DNA of 64,000 nucleotides, taken from assembly GCA_021234155.1 (NCBI GenBank), contig JAJEKV010000260.1, forward strand, positions 310,001 to 374,000. Reading direction: 5' to 3'. This DNA comes from Isoetes taiwanensis (lineage: Eukaryota; Streptophyta; Lycopodiopsida; Isoetales; Isoetaceae). Below, one piece after another: positions 22,755-34,557 of the stretch. The notes under the pieces were generated by a model, which ran no database searches, was not told the DNA's origin, and saw only the letters and a program-made list of their open reading frames with translations. The number at the start of each line of letters is the position of its first letter. Position 1 is the first letter of the stretch. The position numbers were made by a program, and so were the translations under genes.

Positions 22755-24895
22755 AGAACATCCCAAGACTAGGTACCCTTATTGCATACCCTAGAGGCAT
22801 GAATGACAATGAACTGGACAAAATAATAGAGCATCGCACCCAAAAAACCCCTGGATTAGTGAGGCTGAGGACCATGCAACACAAGATATACATGGAGAAA
22901 ATAAAGAGGCGCGATATAAAAAAAATACCACAATAAGATTTGAATAACAAACTTAATGTATTGGGATAAGAATTTTAGAAACATAGGGTGTCATTTAGAG
23001 AAGCAAGATGGATTTAAAGTATAAAGGGGATCAAATGAATAGAAAGAAGGGTTCAATGTAAATCGGATTATGTCGAGTACATAATCGAAGGCAAATACAA
23101 GAACCAATCCCTGTGAACAAAAAATGAAAATAACTATGCGAGCCACCTAACCAAAATGCAAGACAAATCAAACTTGGAACAATGGTCCATAATAAAATTG
23201 TTAGCCAAGAAAATGGTAGAGGCTGAAAATGGCTAAGTAGCATGTTGACAAACGACTATCTTAGATAAGGAAAAGATATACTGTTAGTGTTAGATGGAGA
23301 TAAAGGCGACTGCATATATGTCAAAAACAAACTGGAAAAGCACGTCCACCTGAAACGAGTGCATTGAATAGCACTTTTGTGAAATGAAACGGTGGGACGA
23401 TGAATGAGGCTCAGTGGGATGGTGCAATTCGGCTATCCTGAAGTTAAGAAAAGATCGAGGTGGGTAATGAAGTCAAAAACAACGTTAAAGGAGAACTCTA
23501 CTGACAAAGTTAAAGTTACCAAAAGCCCAATGCGCAAGATACCAGGAGAGGGTGAACGATAATTGTACTAGCATGGGTTCGTAAATACGACAAGTTACTG
23601 GCAAGGCTAGGCAATCTAACGGCAAATGGTAACCTTGGAGGATGGTTGAATGATTAACAAGTCAAAGCTATTTCTCTAGACAACAGGTGAATGTAACCTC
23701 TAAAGTGAATCAATACACGGGAGAAAGGAACAAGCCAGCCGGATCAAGGGCATGGAGAAAGGCATAGGCCAGAGATTGGGATGGCAAAGGGGTTAGAGAA
23801 GTGAAGTGTAGCAACTTACAAGGGAGCGAGAGCACTCTAAAGGTGGAAAGCCACAAATAACTTAAGAGTGGATATTGAAATGAAAATGATAGTAGCAAAA
23901 GATAACAAATGTCAGGGAGGAAAACATCATCCGTCTGGTAATTATAAGCATCAAAGATAATTGTGTTCGAACGCATAGCAAGACTTTGAAAAATTATTTC
24001 TAGACGTTGGTTCTGTCGTTTGGCTGTTTCAAAATTCCACAAAAACAACAATTTAAGTTAGAGATTGAAAAGGACAAAACTAGGTTAATCAGGGGTTAAA
24101 TAGGTTGTAGTTTTGCAAGAAATCCATCTTAAGATCCACGAATGCGGCCTTTGGATGATGTTATATACCTAACCAAAACTCAGGACAAACACTTGAACAA
24201 TGGTCCAGGATAAAATTGATAGCTAAGGGAATGGAATGGCAAAGTGACACGAATTAACCTAGAGCCATAAAGCAAGTGAGACCCAACAGGTAGATGTACA
24301 AAACACCATCGAAAGACAGGCGAAGGCAAAAAAGAGGTAGAATGCCCTCAAAAAACAACATGAAAATATGAAGTGCCAAGGCTAAAAATAATGACAAGAA
24401 GAATAAAGCAGGAGGGATACATGAAGAATGAAACCCCTCTAAGATAAAGGAACGAAATGGGGGAAAAGCTGGCCGGATCAAGGAGAAGAGGCTAGAGAGC
24501 GGAGGAGAGCAGGGAAGAGAGCGGATCTATGCGCAAGTCTGTGAGAGCAAGTTAGATTTGAACTGGATAACCCTGTGGCAAGAGGTGCAGACAATGGGCA
24601 TGCCCAACCAGAAAAAAGAAGGATAAGATCGATGATGGGCATGCACAGCCAGAAACAGAAGGACGAGATCTACTGGAAACCATGCCGATTCAACCAAATA
24701 TGATCTCAGGACAACAAGCGATGGGTTCGAAGCTAATTCAGAAGCGGTTAAGAATAGGCAAAAAGACAATGGCAGGCTGAGATCGGATAGGTGGAAAAAG
24801 TGTCGAAGGGAATTCGTGGAAATCCAAAAGGTCTGCAAGCTAGAAGAAAACAAAATGGTGGACCTGCACAATCGTGATGGGCAGCGAGATGGCAG
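22755..24895. repeat. ~2 kb duplicated block, copy 1
   Basis: Shares long near-identical tracts with 25015-26975, starting at GGTACCCTTATTGCATACCC and ending near CACAATCGTGATGGGCAGC. Reverse-strand frames exist in both copies (for example 23710-24051), but they have no domain and change freely, so I treat the block as non-coding. The copies differ by small indels, e.g. copy 2 has an extra AATCTGAAATGTAACATGTG near 25085. Confidence 0.85.
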
Positions 24896-25014
24896 GTAAA
24901 TGTCTGATTAAACTGGATGCCATACCTGGATCAATCTGGATGCCATGCCTGATCATACCTAGATGTGATGAGGAGTCCATGGCATAGATTATGCCATGCT
25001 TGATCATACCTAGA
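24895..25014. other. linker between duplicated blocks
   Basis: Contains a short internal repeat: 'GGATGCCAT.CCTGATCATACC' and 'ATGCCATGCTTGATCATACCT' alternate three to four times. Confidence 0.6.
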
Positions 25015-26975
25015 TTAGGTACCCTTATTGCATACCCTAGAGGCATGAATGACAATGAACTGGACAAAATAATAGAGCATCGCAAATCTGAAATGTAACA
25101 TGTGCAAACCCAAAAAACCCCTGGATTAGTGAGGCTGAGGACCATGCAACACAAGATATACATGGAGAAAATAAAGAGGCGCGATATAAAAAAATACCAC
25201 AATAAGATTTGAATAACAAACTTAATGTATTGGGATAAGAATTTTAGAAACATAGGGTGTCATTTAGAGAAGCAAGATGGATTTAAAGTATAAAGGGGAT
25301 CAAATGAGTTCAATGTAAATCGGATTATGTCGAGTAATCGAAGGCAAATACAAGAACCAATCCCTGTGAACAAAAAATGAAAATAACTATGCGAGCCACC
25401 CAACCAAAATGCAAGACAAATCAAACTTGGAACAATGGTCCATAATAAAATTGTTAGCCAAGAAAATGGTAGAGGCTGACAATGGCTAAGTAGCATGTTG
25501 ACAAATGACTATCTTAGATAAGGAAAGGATATATTGTTTAGTGTTAGATAGAGATAAAGGCGACTGCATATATGTCAAAAACAAACCCGAAAAGCACGTC
25601 CACCTGAAACGAGTGCATTGAATAACACTTTTGTGAAATGAAACGGTGGGACGATGAATGAGGTTCAGTGGGATGGTGCAATTCGGCTATCCTGAAGTTA
25701 AGAAAAGATCGAGGTGGGTAATGAAGTAAAAAACAACGTTAAAGGAGAACTCTACTGACAAAGTTAAAGTTACCAAAAGCCCAATGCGCAAGATACCAGG
25801 AGAGGGTGAACGATAATTGTACTAGCATGGGTTCGTAAATACGACAAGTTACTGGAAAGGCTAGCCAATCTAACGGCAAATGGTAACCTTGGAGGATGGT
25901 TGAATAATTGACAAGTCAAAGCTATTTCTCTAGACGAGAGGTGAATGCAACCTCTAAATCAATACACGGGAGAAAGGAACAAGCCAGCCGGATCAAGGGC
26001 ATGGAGAAAGGCATAGGCCAGAGATTGGGATGGCAAAGGGGTTAGAGAAGTGAAGTGTAGCAACTTACAAGGGAGCGAGAGCACTCTAAAGGTGGAAAGC
26101 CACAAATAACTTAAGAGTGGATATTGAAATGAAAATGATAGTAGCAAAAGATAACAAATGTCAGGGAGGAAAACGTCATCCGTCTGGTAATTATAAGCAT
26201 CAAAGATAATTGTGTTCGAACGCATAGCAAGACTTTGAAAAATTATTTCTAGATGTTGGTTCTGTTGTTTGGCTGTTTCAAAATTCCACAAAACAACAAT
26301 TTAAGTTAGAGATTTAAAAGGACAAAACTAGGTTAGTCAGGGGTTAAATAGGTTGTAGTTTTGCAAGAAATCCATCTTAAGATCCACGAATGCGGCCTTT
26401 GGATGATGTTATGTACCTAACCAAAACTCAGAACAAACACTTGAACAATGGTCCAGGATAAAATTGATAGCTAAGGGAATGGAATATGGTTAAGATGGCA
26501 AAGTGACACGAATTAACCTAGAGCCACAAAGCAAGTGAGACCCAAGAGGTAGATGTACAAAACACCATCGGAAGACAGGCGAAGGCAAAAAAGAGGTAGA
26601 ATGCCCCCAAAAAACAACATGAAAATATGAAGTGCCAAGGCTAAAAAATAATGACAAGAAGAATAAAGCGGGGAGGGATACATGAAGAATGAAACCCTCT
26701 AAGATAAAGGAAGCGAGAATGGGGAAAAGCCGTAAAATGGAAGGGACGAGATCTACCGGAAACCATGCCGATTCAACCAAATATGATCTCGGGATAACAA
26801 GCGATGGGTTGAAGCTAATTCGAAGCGGTTAAGAATAGGCAAAAAGACAATGGCAAAGATCGAGATCGGATAGGTGGAAAAAGTGTCGAAGAGGAACTGT
26901 GGAAATCAAAAAGGTCCGCAAGCTAGAAGAAAACAAAATGGTGGACCCGCACAATCGTGATGGGCAGCAAGATGG
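25015..26975. repeat. ~2 kb duplicated block, copy 2
   Basis: Direct copy of 22755-24895 with more deletions in its last 400 bp (the region equal to 24480-24660 is largely lost near 26730). It runs directly into the GC-rich segment at 26990. Confidence 0.85.
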
Positions 26976-26989
26976 CGGTAAAGTAGTAG

Positions 26990-27190
26990 GAATCCACGCC
27001 CAGGGCATTCGGCCGAGGATTGAGAGGCGGGCGCCACCGGGCGGCGCCGACGAGCCGGACCCATGCAGCGCGCCGAGGGCCGAGGTCCCCCGAGGAATAT
27101 TCCGAGGGGGGATGCCCGAGGGGCGTAGATTCCCTTACGTAATCCCACGTAAGGGTGGGATTACGAACAGAGTAATTTTTTTTTTCCCTG
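26990..27190. promoter_or_regulatory. GC-rich island upstream of the recombinase gene
   Basis: An abrupt shift to GC-rich sequence (GGCGGGCGCCACCGGGCGGC) in an otherwise AT-rich window. It holds two small palindromic patches: CCCTTACGT...ACGTAAGGG (27131-27154) and GAGGAATATTCC (27090-27103). It lies right before the leader-like repeats of the recombinase gene and could be its promoter or the left edge of a mobile unit. Function is inferred only. Confidence 0.4.
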
Positions 27191-27233
27191 CTTCATTCCG
27201 GCGAGCCGATTCTCGCCGGTATAGTGGCGCTGC

Positions 27234-27602
27234 TTCTTCTGATCAGTTCCGGTGAGGCGCCGTGTTAGTTAGATAGGATTTTGTTAAAGAAATTTCATGT
27301 TCTTCAAGTTTCTTGAAACTTGTTCGAGTTTTTTGGAGTAGAGGCACTTCCCAGGGAAATTTCCGGGCGACTTTGTTCTCGGCTTTTTTTTGTTTGGTGA
27401 GGATACGCTTGAAGAATCTGTTTATTCTGCTGTTTTCTTGTAAATCTAACTTGTTCTTTCTGTTTTTTGTTAGGTTCTTGGTTCTGATCAGTTCCGGTGA
27501 GGCGCCGTGTTAGTTAGATAGCATTTTGTTAAAGAAATTTCATGTTCTTCAAGTTTCTTGAAACTTGTTCGAGTTTTTTGGAGTAGAGGCACTTCCGGGC
27601 AG
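27234..27602 (+). repeat. 247-bp-period tandem duplication of a leader segment
   Basis: The segment from TCTGATCAGTTCCGGTGAGG to GGAGTAGAGGCACTTCC occurs at about 27236-27352 and again at 27483-27599, almost identical. Candidate splice sites (GTTAGGTTC, GGCAGGTAATC) lie nearby, so it may be a duplicated non-coding first exon. Confidence 0.8.
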
Positions 27603-27973
27603 CTTCTGGCGACTTTGTTCTGGCAGCTCGATTTGTTCTGGCAGGTAATCTTTAGTTTTATTTAGTGAGTGATTTATCTATGGATTTCTTTATGTTTATG
27701 CTTGCATTACTTTTACAGATTTGAGAGTCTGTTGTTGTGCTCGAGTCTGTTGTTGTGCTCAACTATAAGGAAGACATCTGTGGATCCTTCTGCAAGACAA
27801 ATTTTAGGTCAGTAATCCTTGTGCTAGGGTTTAGTTTAGTGGTTTGGTTTAGTTTAGTTTAGTTTTAGTTTAGTGTTTAAGTTCGGCTAGGGTAACTAAT
27901 GTTGTTTTCTTTTTATGTATGGTGCAGGTTCAGTTGTGTTGTAAACAGCAGGTGTTAAGACTGACTTGTTATT

Positions 27974-30141
27974 ATGTCTGTTATGCAACCAGTATGTTTA
28001 ACATGCTTGTTTGTCATAATAGCAAATATGGGAGAGAGTTCTCAGCCAAGTTTCTGTCTGGTACCTGGAGAGGGTTCTTTAGTGATGCCTTCAAATCCTG
28101 TTACAATGGAAGAAAGTCAAAGCATCCTAGCGAGTTTTCTTTTTGGTGTGATGTGTAGCGATGAGGAATATGATGAAGGAGAATTGGCTTCCACTTGATG
28201 AGGATTTATTGTACGAAGCTTTGAATGGTGGTCTGGCGGTCAAAGAGTGTTAATAATTTGGGCGAGAAGAAGATTTGATGAGTGGAGGAAGGATTTTGGT
28301 TTAGATGTTTCTATTAGATTGAGAAGTTGAGTTTGGTTGACATGAACAAGATGTTGACGAGGTTTATTCTTCAGGTAACATTTCGTTTATTGTTTTGTTT
28401 ATTTTTTTTTGTTTTGTATTTTATATTCTGATATCTTTGTTATGTTTTTCTAATAGGCTAAAAAGAAGAATGGAAAGATGTATCCACCCGGAACGTAAGT
28501 TCTCTTTGTCATTTGTTATTTTCATTTTTATTATTTTCTTTTTTTGTTGTAATTTATTATCTGTTCTTGTTTCCTTACTGTCTATTCTTTTTTTTGTTTC
28601 TTTTGTAGGCTTAACTCTCTATTGAGAGGTATCGGCAGGATTGTTCGTAGAGAGCAGCAGAGAGTTCAAGGGGAGACGGGTGTTCGGGAGCCTCCATTTA
28701 ATATCTTGTATGACCCTATATTTACCTTGACTATGGATCGTTTGTCGCCGTGGTTAAGAAGTTGAGACAAGATGGAAATTATGAGAAACCTAAGAAGAAA
28801 GCACCTGTCATAACCTTCGCTTTAGAAAAGGATATTTTAGATGACATAGATCATCAGATGACACATCCCACAGGTTGTATAAAAATGCTTTTCTATTACA
28901 TGGTTACACGCTTTGGGATTAGAGGAAACAAAGAGTTGTGGAGAGTAAAGGATTGTGACATGACTCTTGAGGTAAATGATGGTGGAGAGTTGGTCAAATA
29001 CGGGGAACGATTGAGTAAGAATCATAATCCAACGCCTACAAAGTATGAAGATCATCACTTTCGCCAACCTGTTTGGACATACGAGCGTGATTTTGTACTG
29101 ACATATAAGCAGTATATTCGACACTTGCCCGCGAAAGAAAATAATTCCATGCCACGTCCTTTTTTTCTACAGCCTATTCCTAGGTATAAAAAAAATGTAA
29201 GTTTCTAATTCTTTCTTTTGTTTTTTAATTGATTGTTCTGTTAATGTTTGTGTTAATGTTTCTGTTAATGTTTCTTTTCTGTTAATTGATTGTCCTTGAG
29301 TGTTAATGTTTTAATTCTGTGTTTTAATTCTGTGTTTTCTGTTTCAGGTGTGGTATGCTGTGACACCTGTTGGTATTAATTCTATTACGAAGTGGCTCAA
29401 TACAATGGCGGCAACAATCCATCCTGACACTGAAGTCTGCAACAAGTCTGGCAGGGTTTCATTAGTTTCACGTCTTTCAGCTGCTAGTGTTCCTTCTGAC
29501 GTAGGCATGGCAATTACTGGGCATAGAAGCGCGCCAGGTTATGAGAGGTAATTCATAATTTATTTTGTTTGTTTTATCTATTTTGTTTTGTCTATTCTGT
29601 TTGCCTTTGGTAACATGTTTCTTGCAGGTACGATCGAACTGGAGAGTCGAAAATAAATGCATGTATGAATTTAATTAGTCAACCAATCAATTCTGATGGG
29701 CAGATGCGTGCATACAAGGATGTCCTTTCTGGTAATGTCTTTGAACCTACATTTGTTTTTGTTATTTCTTTTGTTATATTTTTTTCCTTTTCGTTTTTGC
29801 GGATGAAGTTTCAAAGAGAATCTTTGTTGGGACTTCTTCAGGAGAACGTTCTTCAAGAATTGAATGGAAATGTGACAACATCAACAATTAGCGTGTTAAA
29901 GATAGTTCGGTTACTCTTTGGTTGTGATGATATGCGGTTAGGAGGTGATGCTAGTGCTTGCGATCAAATCACAGTGCAGACAGTGTGTAGGGAAAGTATG
30001 AGTGAGATTTTTGCTAAGCAAATTACCATTGAGAAGTCTCGAGACATTGTTAGTAATCCTGTGCCAGTTATTGAGGTCGACGAGGGCGTATATGATGCGA
30101 CTTTTATGACGAGCTTAGCAAGTGTTTCACGAAAGTGCTAA
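27974..30141 (+). pseudogene. Crypton/DUF3504-like tyrosine recombinase gene, multi-exon, decayed
   Basis: Exons read in order: VDMNKMLTRFILQ (ends 28374); KKKNGKMYPPGT (28458-28498); LNSLLRGIGRIVRR and a long exon with FGIRGNKELWRVKD (to 29196); VWYAVTPVGINSITKWL to HRSAPGYE (29348-29547); YDRTGESKINACMNLISQP (29628-29731); and a last frame to about 30140. Introns have GTAAG-like donors and T-rich TTCAG/TGCAG acceptors with matching phases. The order KKKNG..YPP.TL, then R.G.RG..E, then a SGR...SRL...VP block, TGH and YxRYD is that of DUF3504/Crypton-type recombinases. Arg1, box-II Arg, the His of TGH and a Tyr are present; the box-II His position is Lys. A frame change near 28745 and stops at 28196-28330 point to a pseudogene. 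The N-terminal exon is uncertain. Confidence 0.68.
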
Positions 30142-31290
30142 AGCAATTGGGAAGTATTAGGTCCATCATTAACACTCAAGGAAGCTTCCTTTACGCACGA
30201 TTAATATTGGAATGGACATGAATCGGTTTGTTGGAGCTATCGGAGCTATTACGAGTGCGTTGTGGAAGAAGAAAAATGAAGCGATATCTAGATCCGATTG
30301 ACTTTGGTCGTGTTTTTTGTTTAATCGGAATGTTCGATTGTTTCATAATGTTGATTGTTTTCGGAATTTTCAAGAATGTTAGGTTGTTGAAACTATCAAA
30401 TTGGTGAAACTATGAAACTATGATTTTTTTATGTATGCTTGTAACTATGATCTTGCCGCAAGATGGTACGTCTTACATCCGGGAAGCAACCTGGAAAGGT
30501 TATGGCAAAATTTGGGCAAATGATCCCGGTCTCGATTTACTCGCCATATTCGCAGAGGCGTTACCATGTACGTGGCATAGAACTGATCACAAATAAATTC
30601 TTGTGCCGGGTATGAATGATGCCCATCGGTGGATGTTCACCGCCAATTATACCTTCTCCTCGCTAGCACCGGGAGATAATCATACCTGCGGCCTTCTGTT
30701 GGTGGCCATGAAGTCGCCTGGCCGGGGAGATAACACCTATGGCGGTGCAACCCCCCCGATGGAGTTCCTTTTGCTTTGATCAACTGCAGTTGAGACTCCT
30801 ACACTTGTGGTGTCGAAAGATCAACAAAGTATCCTATGCTAGGGTACTTATTCCGGGTGATGCTAACCATTTAGTTTGTAGTGCGGGCATATGTCAAGGA
30901 TCTTGCAAGCATGATGAATATTACTTACCGTAAGTGCCTGGAGAAACCGAGAAAATTTGCTTTAATTTGCTCATCCTAGAGAATCTGAAAAATTTGCTTG
31001 GACTTCTCGGTTGTAATTACCAATGCGGGGAATTCTCGATTCTTTGATTTCTTTGTAAATATGGTCAAGATATGCAAAAAAACATATTCATTTGTTTCTC
31101 TTTCTCAACGCAATAATATACATCACATGTGGTAACCTACATGTGGATGTGCTTCATCGATGCAGCATTTGCCACAGTAAGTGTTTGCCATGGGACTAAA
31201 TAGAGAACTTCAAATTTTAGTGCTTTCGATATTTCAAGAACTCTTTGGATAATGGCAAAAAGCGTTCTTGTCTTTACTTATCTTTGTAAT
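30142..31290. other. no gene recognised
   Basis: A frame at 30739-30933 ends in CKHDEYYLP followed by GTAAGTGCC, which could be an exon end, but nothing supports a family. The remainder is unremarkable. Confidence 0.3.
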
Positions 31291-31298
31291 GATTCAGG

Positions 31299-31475
31299 TG
31301 GTATTGCAAGGCGAGGCAATTTACCAAAGTTGACCAGCTGCTTGAAGACATGGCAGCTGTTGGTTGTGTTCCTAATGTAGTGACTTACACTTCTTACTTG
31401 AGTGGCCTTTGTCTTTGCAAATCGAATTGACAAAGCTATTGAGTGATGAAAGTAATGGCGGGCATGGTTGTTTGC
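31299..31475 (+). pseudogene. PPR protein fragment
   Basis: After an intron-like GATTCAGG the frame reads WYCKARQFTKVDQLLEDMAA then VGCVPNVVTYTSYLSGLC, which is the helix-turn-helix wording of pentatricopeptide repeats (..A.KLLEEM...G..PNVVTYTSLI.GLC). A stop follows in CKSN and a shifted frame continues with a KAIE-like start of the next repeat. About one and a half repeats are left of a protein that normally has ten or more. PPR proteins bind organellar RNA; this piece cannot. Confidence 0.75.
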
Positions 31476-31479
31476 TATA

Positions 31480-32250
31480 GCCATGTATGTGAACAATCAA
31501 ATAATAGGTATGCAATTTATGGTCTTTTTGCCTCAATTTAATTTGCTATATTGTGAGGCTGGTGGATTGAACAATAAGGAAGGTGGCTTGATTACAAAAT
31601 CATTCTTTGAAAAAGGTTAGTTTTCTATGATCGGGTTTTGCACTTACTAGATAACTAAGATCCATTTTATTTTTGTCGAGGGGATAAAGGGCCGGGATCC
31701 AAAGAACCACCTTTAAGTGGCCTAAAAGATATTTTTGTCATTAGACCCCGACAACAATTAGCACGAAATGGTGAAATCTATGGAAAAGGTGATCCTTAAC
31801 ATTGATAAGCTTCTACAACGACCGCACCTTTTACCATAGAGCCGATTGTGCCACCACAAACAACCGCGAGTTGTTTATTGTTGCGTGGAAATGATGTTCG
31901 CATCATTATTATTTACCTTGGTTTCTTCAAAGTCCTACTACAAACAAAGATTTCTATGAGATATGTTTTTTCACATTCGATTGCTTGTTGAGCACGAATT
32001 TATATATATGGTGTTTGAACTTGTAATAGTGTTGTAATAGTGCTGAATGGATGTTTCTTCATTTCTCAATGTTAGATGGAAGATTTTTCCATTTTCTTTC
32101 TGCTTTAGTTAGGGCCCGAAGGGCCCAAAATTTTTTTTAATATAACAATCAACACACAACTACCATTAACATTATTAACATAAACCATTGCATTTGACAC
32201 ATTTAAATTAAAATCCCCCTTAAACCCCCTTTGGTTTGGGTGCATATTCA
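31480..32250. other. no gene recognised
   Basis: AT-rich sequence. GGGCCCGAAGGGCCC at 32112-32126, followed by AAAATTTTTTTT, may mark the 3' end of the minus-strand LINE. Confidence 0.3.
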
Positions 32251-33450
32251 CACGGGGGGTTACTCCGGGCAGCAAGAGCCCCAAAAAATTTACAATACAT
32301 GTACAAAATTAACACCATTAAGTACATTCTCTCAAACCTTATAGTATTTTACAAATGTCAATATACAGTATACAAAAGCTTGTACATGTATACCCCATAA
32401 ACGAGGATCGCTATGTACGGTCCAGATCTTGGAATAAAGGGCAAATATGCCCATCCGACAGCTCCCGAATAAAAGCTTTCAACACTGCTTCAACCTGCAT
32501 CCACTGCTAGAGTGACAAATATGGCCCCCAAATTGGTGACCCATCAAGAATGATTGTTTGCACAAGCGTTTTGAACAGCATCTTCTTTAGACCCCAATCT
32601 GTCAAAGAGGCCTTATGGCATTTAGCCAGCAAACTATATAGGGCTGCCTTACCACCAGGTCACTCGTCTCTTCAAGCATTCATGCCATTTATAATTGGCT
32701 GAAATTTCCAATCCTAGATATCTATAATGATCCACTATTTCTAGGGCCTCGTCTTTGTACAAAAAGGTAGGCCCTGCCGCAGTTCAACCACCATAATTTT
32801 TGTTTTCTTTAAGTTTCTTGACATTTGCTTTGCATCACAAAATGAAGCCAGGTGATGTAAGTGTACCTGTAATATGTCTGGAGTGTCAGCCAGTAGCACA
32901 ATGTCATCAGCGTATAATAACAGCTGAAGTACATAATCTCCCAAATTAGAGCCAAACATGCATCTCTCCTGCAACCAATCCTCAAGCTGATCTATATACA
33001 GTCCAAAAAGGGTAGGCGACAACGGATACCCCTGACGGACTCCTATAGTGCTCTGTATCTCTATGCTCAAGTCCAAAGAGAGTTTTATGATTACTTCCTC
33101 ATATAAGCCGCTCAGCCCCTTCCACGAAGGAGGTACACCTAAATAATCCATCCTGGCACCCAAGTCTTTCCTCGGAACTTTGTCAAATGCTTTTGAAAAA
33201 TCTATAAATGCTAGATATAGGGATTTACGAGGATCTTTGGCCTTCTCAATAATTGTGCGTAATACCAAAATATGGTCCAAGGTATTGTGCTGGTGTCTAA
33301 AACCAGCCTGACCTCTTGCCCTCTTGCCATTCTCATCAGCCCAAACATTGACTACCCAATAGTTTAGAGAATATGCTTCCAATCAGAATAGTTCTGTAGT
33401 TAGTGACAATCTTTTTATCTCCAGATTTGTGAATGGGAATCACAACACAA
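32250..33450 (-). pseudogene. LINE D reverse transcriptase region
   Basis: The 213-residue frame (32741-33382) carries RT blocks in order: RARGQAGFRHQHNTLDH, YLAFIDFSKAFDKVPR, GVRQGYPLSPTLFGLYI and the catalytic LLLYADDIVLLA. Upstream in a shifted frame the sequence gives IPIHKSGDKK and NYRTILIGSIFSK, so the RT began further 5'. Downstream, shifted frames give HYRYLGLEISANYKW and LKKMLFKTLVQT, the usual RT C-terminal part. Frameshifts at both ends show it is inactive, although the core is well kept. LYIDQLEDWL matches LINE A, so they are related. Confidence 0.88.
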
Positions 33451-34550
33451 CATTCCATTAGGCATTCCCATTATGTGTTTACTGCATGTGAGCAAATCAA
33501 AAGTCCATGGGATTTTTAAAATCAAGTCTATTTTCCATCTAAAAATTTTTAAATGGTACGAGGCTGCTTTACATATCAGATATGCAGGTTTAGAGAGAGG
33601 ATAAGGGTAATGCACTTTTTCGGATAGGATAGAAACACAGGTCTAAAATATATCATAAACATGGAGTCTTTCTATTTGTTTTTTTCGTCACGTAACAAGA
33701 TTCGTAGTAAATCATTCTTGAATAACAAACTTGGCATGTTTCATTGCAATGAACACATATTTTAAGTGAGGTAATGTCCCTAGCCCCCTCCCAAGCCATA
33801 CTGTCTATTTTGACCAACAATGAAACAACCACCATTCAGATTGTTACTAAGCCCGGCAATGCCGGGCACCATAACTAGTCTTTGCTTATTTTGGACATGA
33901 CATAAAATTGAATCCACATCTTTTAGGTGCAGGAGAGCTTTGTTGTAATGGATTAGCGCGATTGTGTCCAGATGTAGAACTCTGCTCCGTTTTATTGTGT
34001 TCTATGCCTTTTCGTAATCCTACGTAAGCTTTTCTCACTATGTTTCTTCGGATATCAGTTTGTTTTGTTTTCAAAATAGATCTTGAAACAATGGTATCTT
34101 TGTAGTCATTTTGGGAATGGCAGGTTTGCTTGCAACCTATGCATGCCTTGATCTGGTTTATAATTGCACTTGACTTTTAGATGTATATTCTTCTTAGTAC
34201 TAGATTGATTCGGCTACTGTCAATTTTTAAAGAATATTAAGCAGCAGGAGCCGGCATCAAGAAACAAATCAAATGTGGTCATTGTTCCCATGCCAAATCA
34301 TAGTACAGAGCGAATCCATGTGGTCATGTGCAATGGTTCCAGCTCTTTCAAACATCATTATCATTGCAGGCCCTGCTTGGCTATGGTCTTATAAGCTCGA
34401 AACGAATACCTGATGCAAAGTATTTAAGCTAATAATGTAGATGGCGGCATACTAATAGTTGCATATGTGTTACCAGTGGGGCATGTATATTGATTCTTGA
34501 TGCTGCCATGTTTGTCTACATTTTAAAGGGTCGTGCAATACTATTTTCAG
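33451..34550. other. no gene recognised
   Basis: Short minus-strand frames (33415-33615, 33653-33835, 33886-34074) have no domain. The phrase GCCCGGCAATGCCGGGC at 33851-33867 is a perfect 8-bp-arm hairpin (one-base loop). Confidence 0.4.
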
Positions 34551-34557
34551 GTTATGC

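Noticed and set aside
22654-26780. Many minus-strand frames rich in Leu, Phe and Ser
   Set aside because: They are the reverse of an AG-rich duplicated block. Both copies break the frames at different points and no domain is visible.
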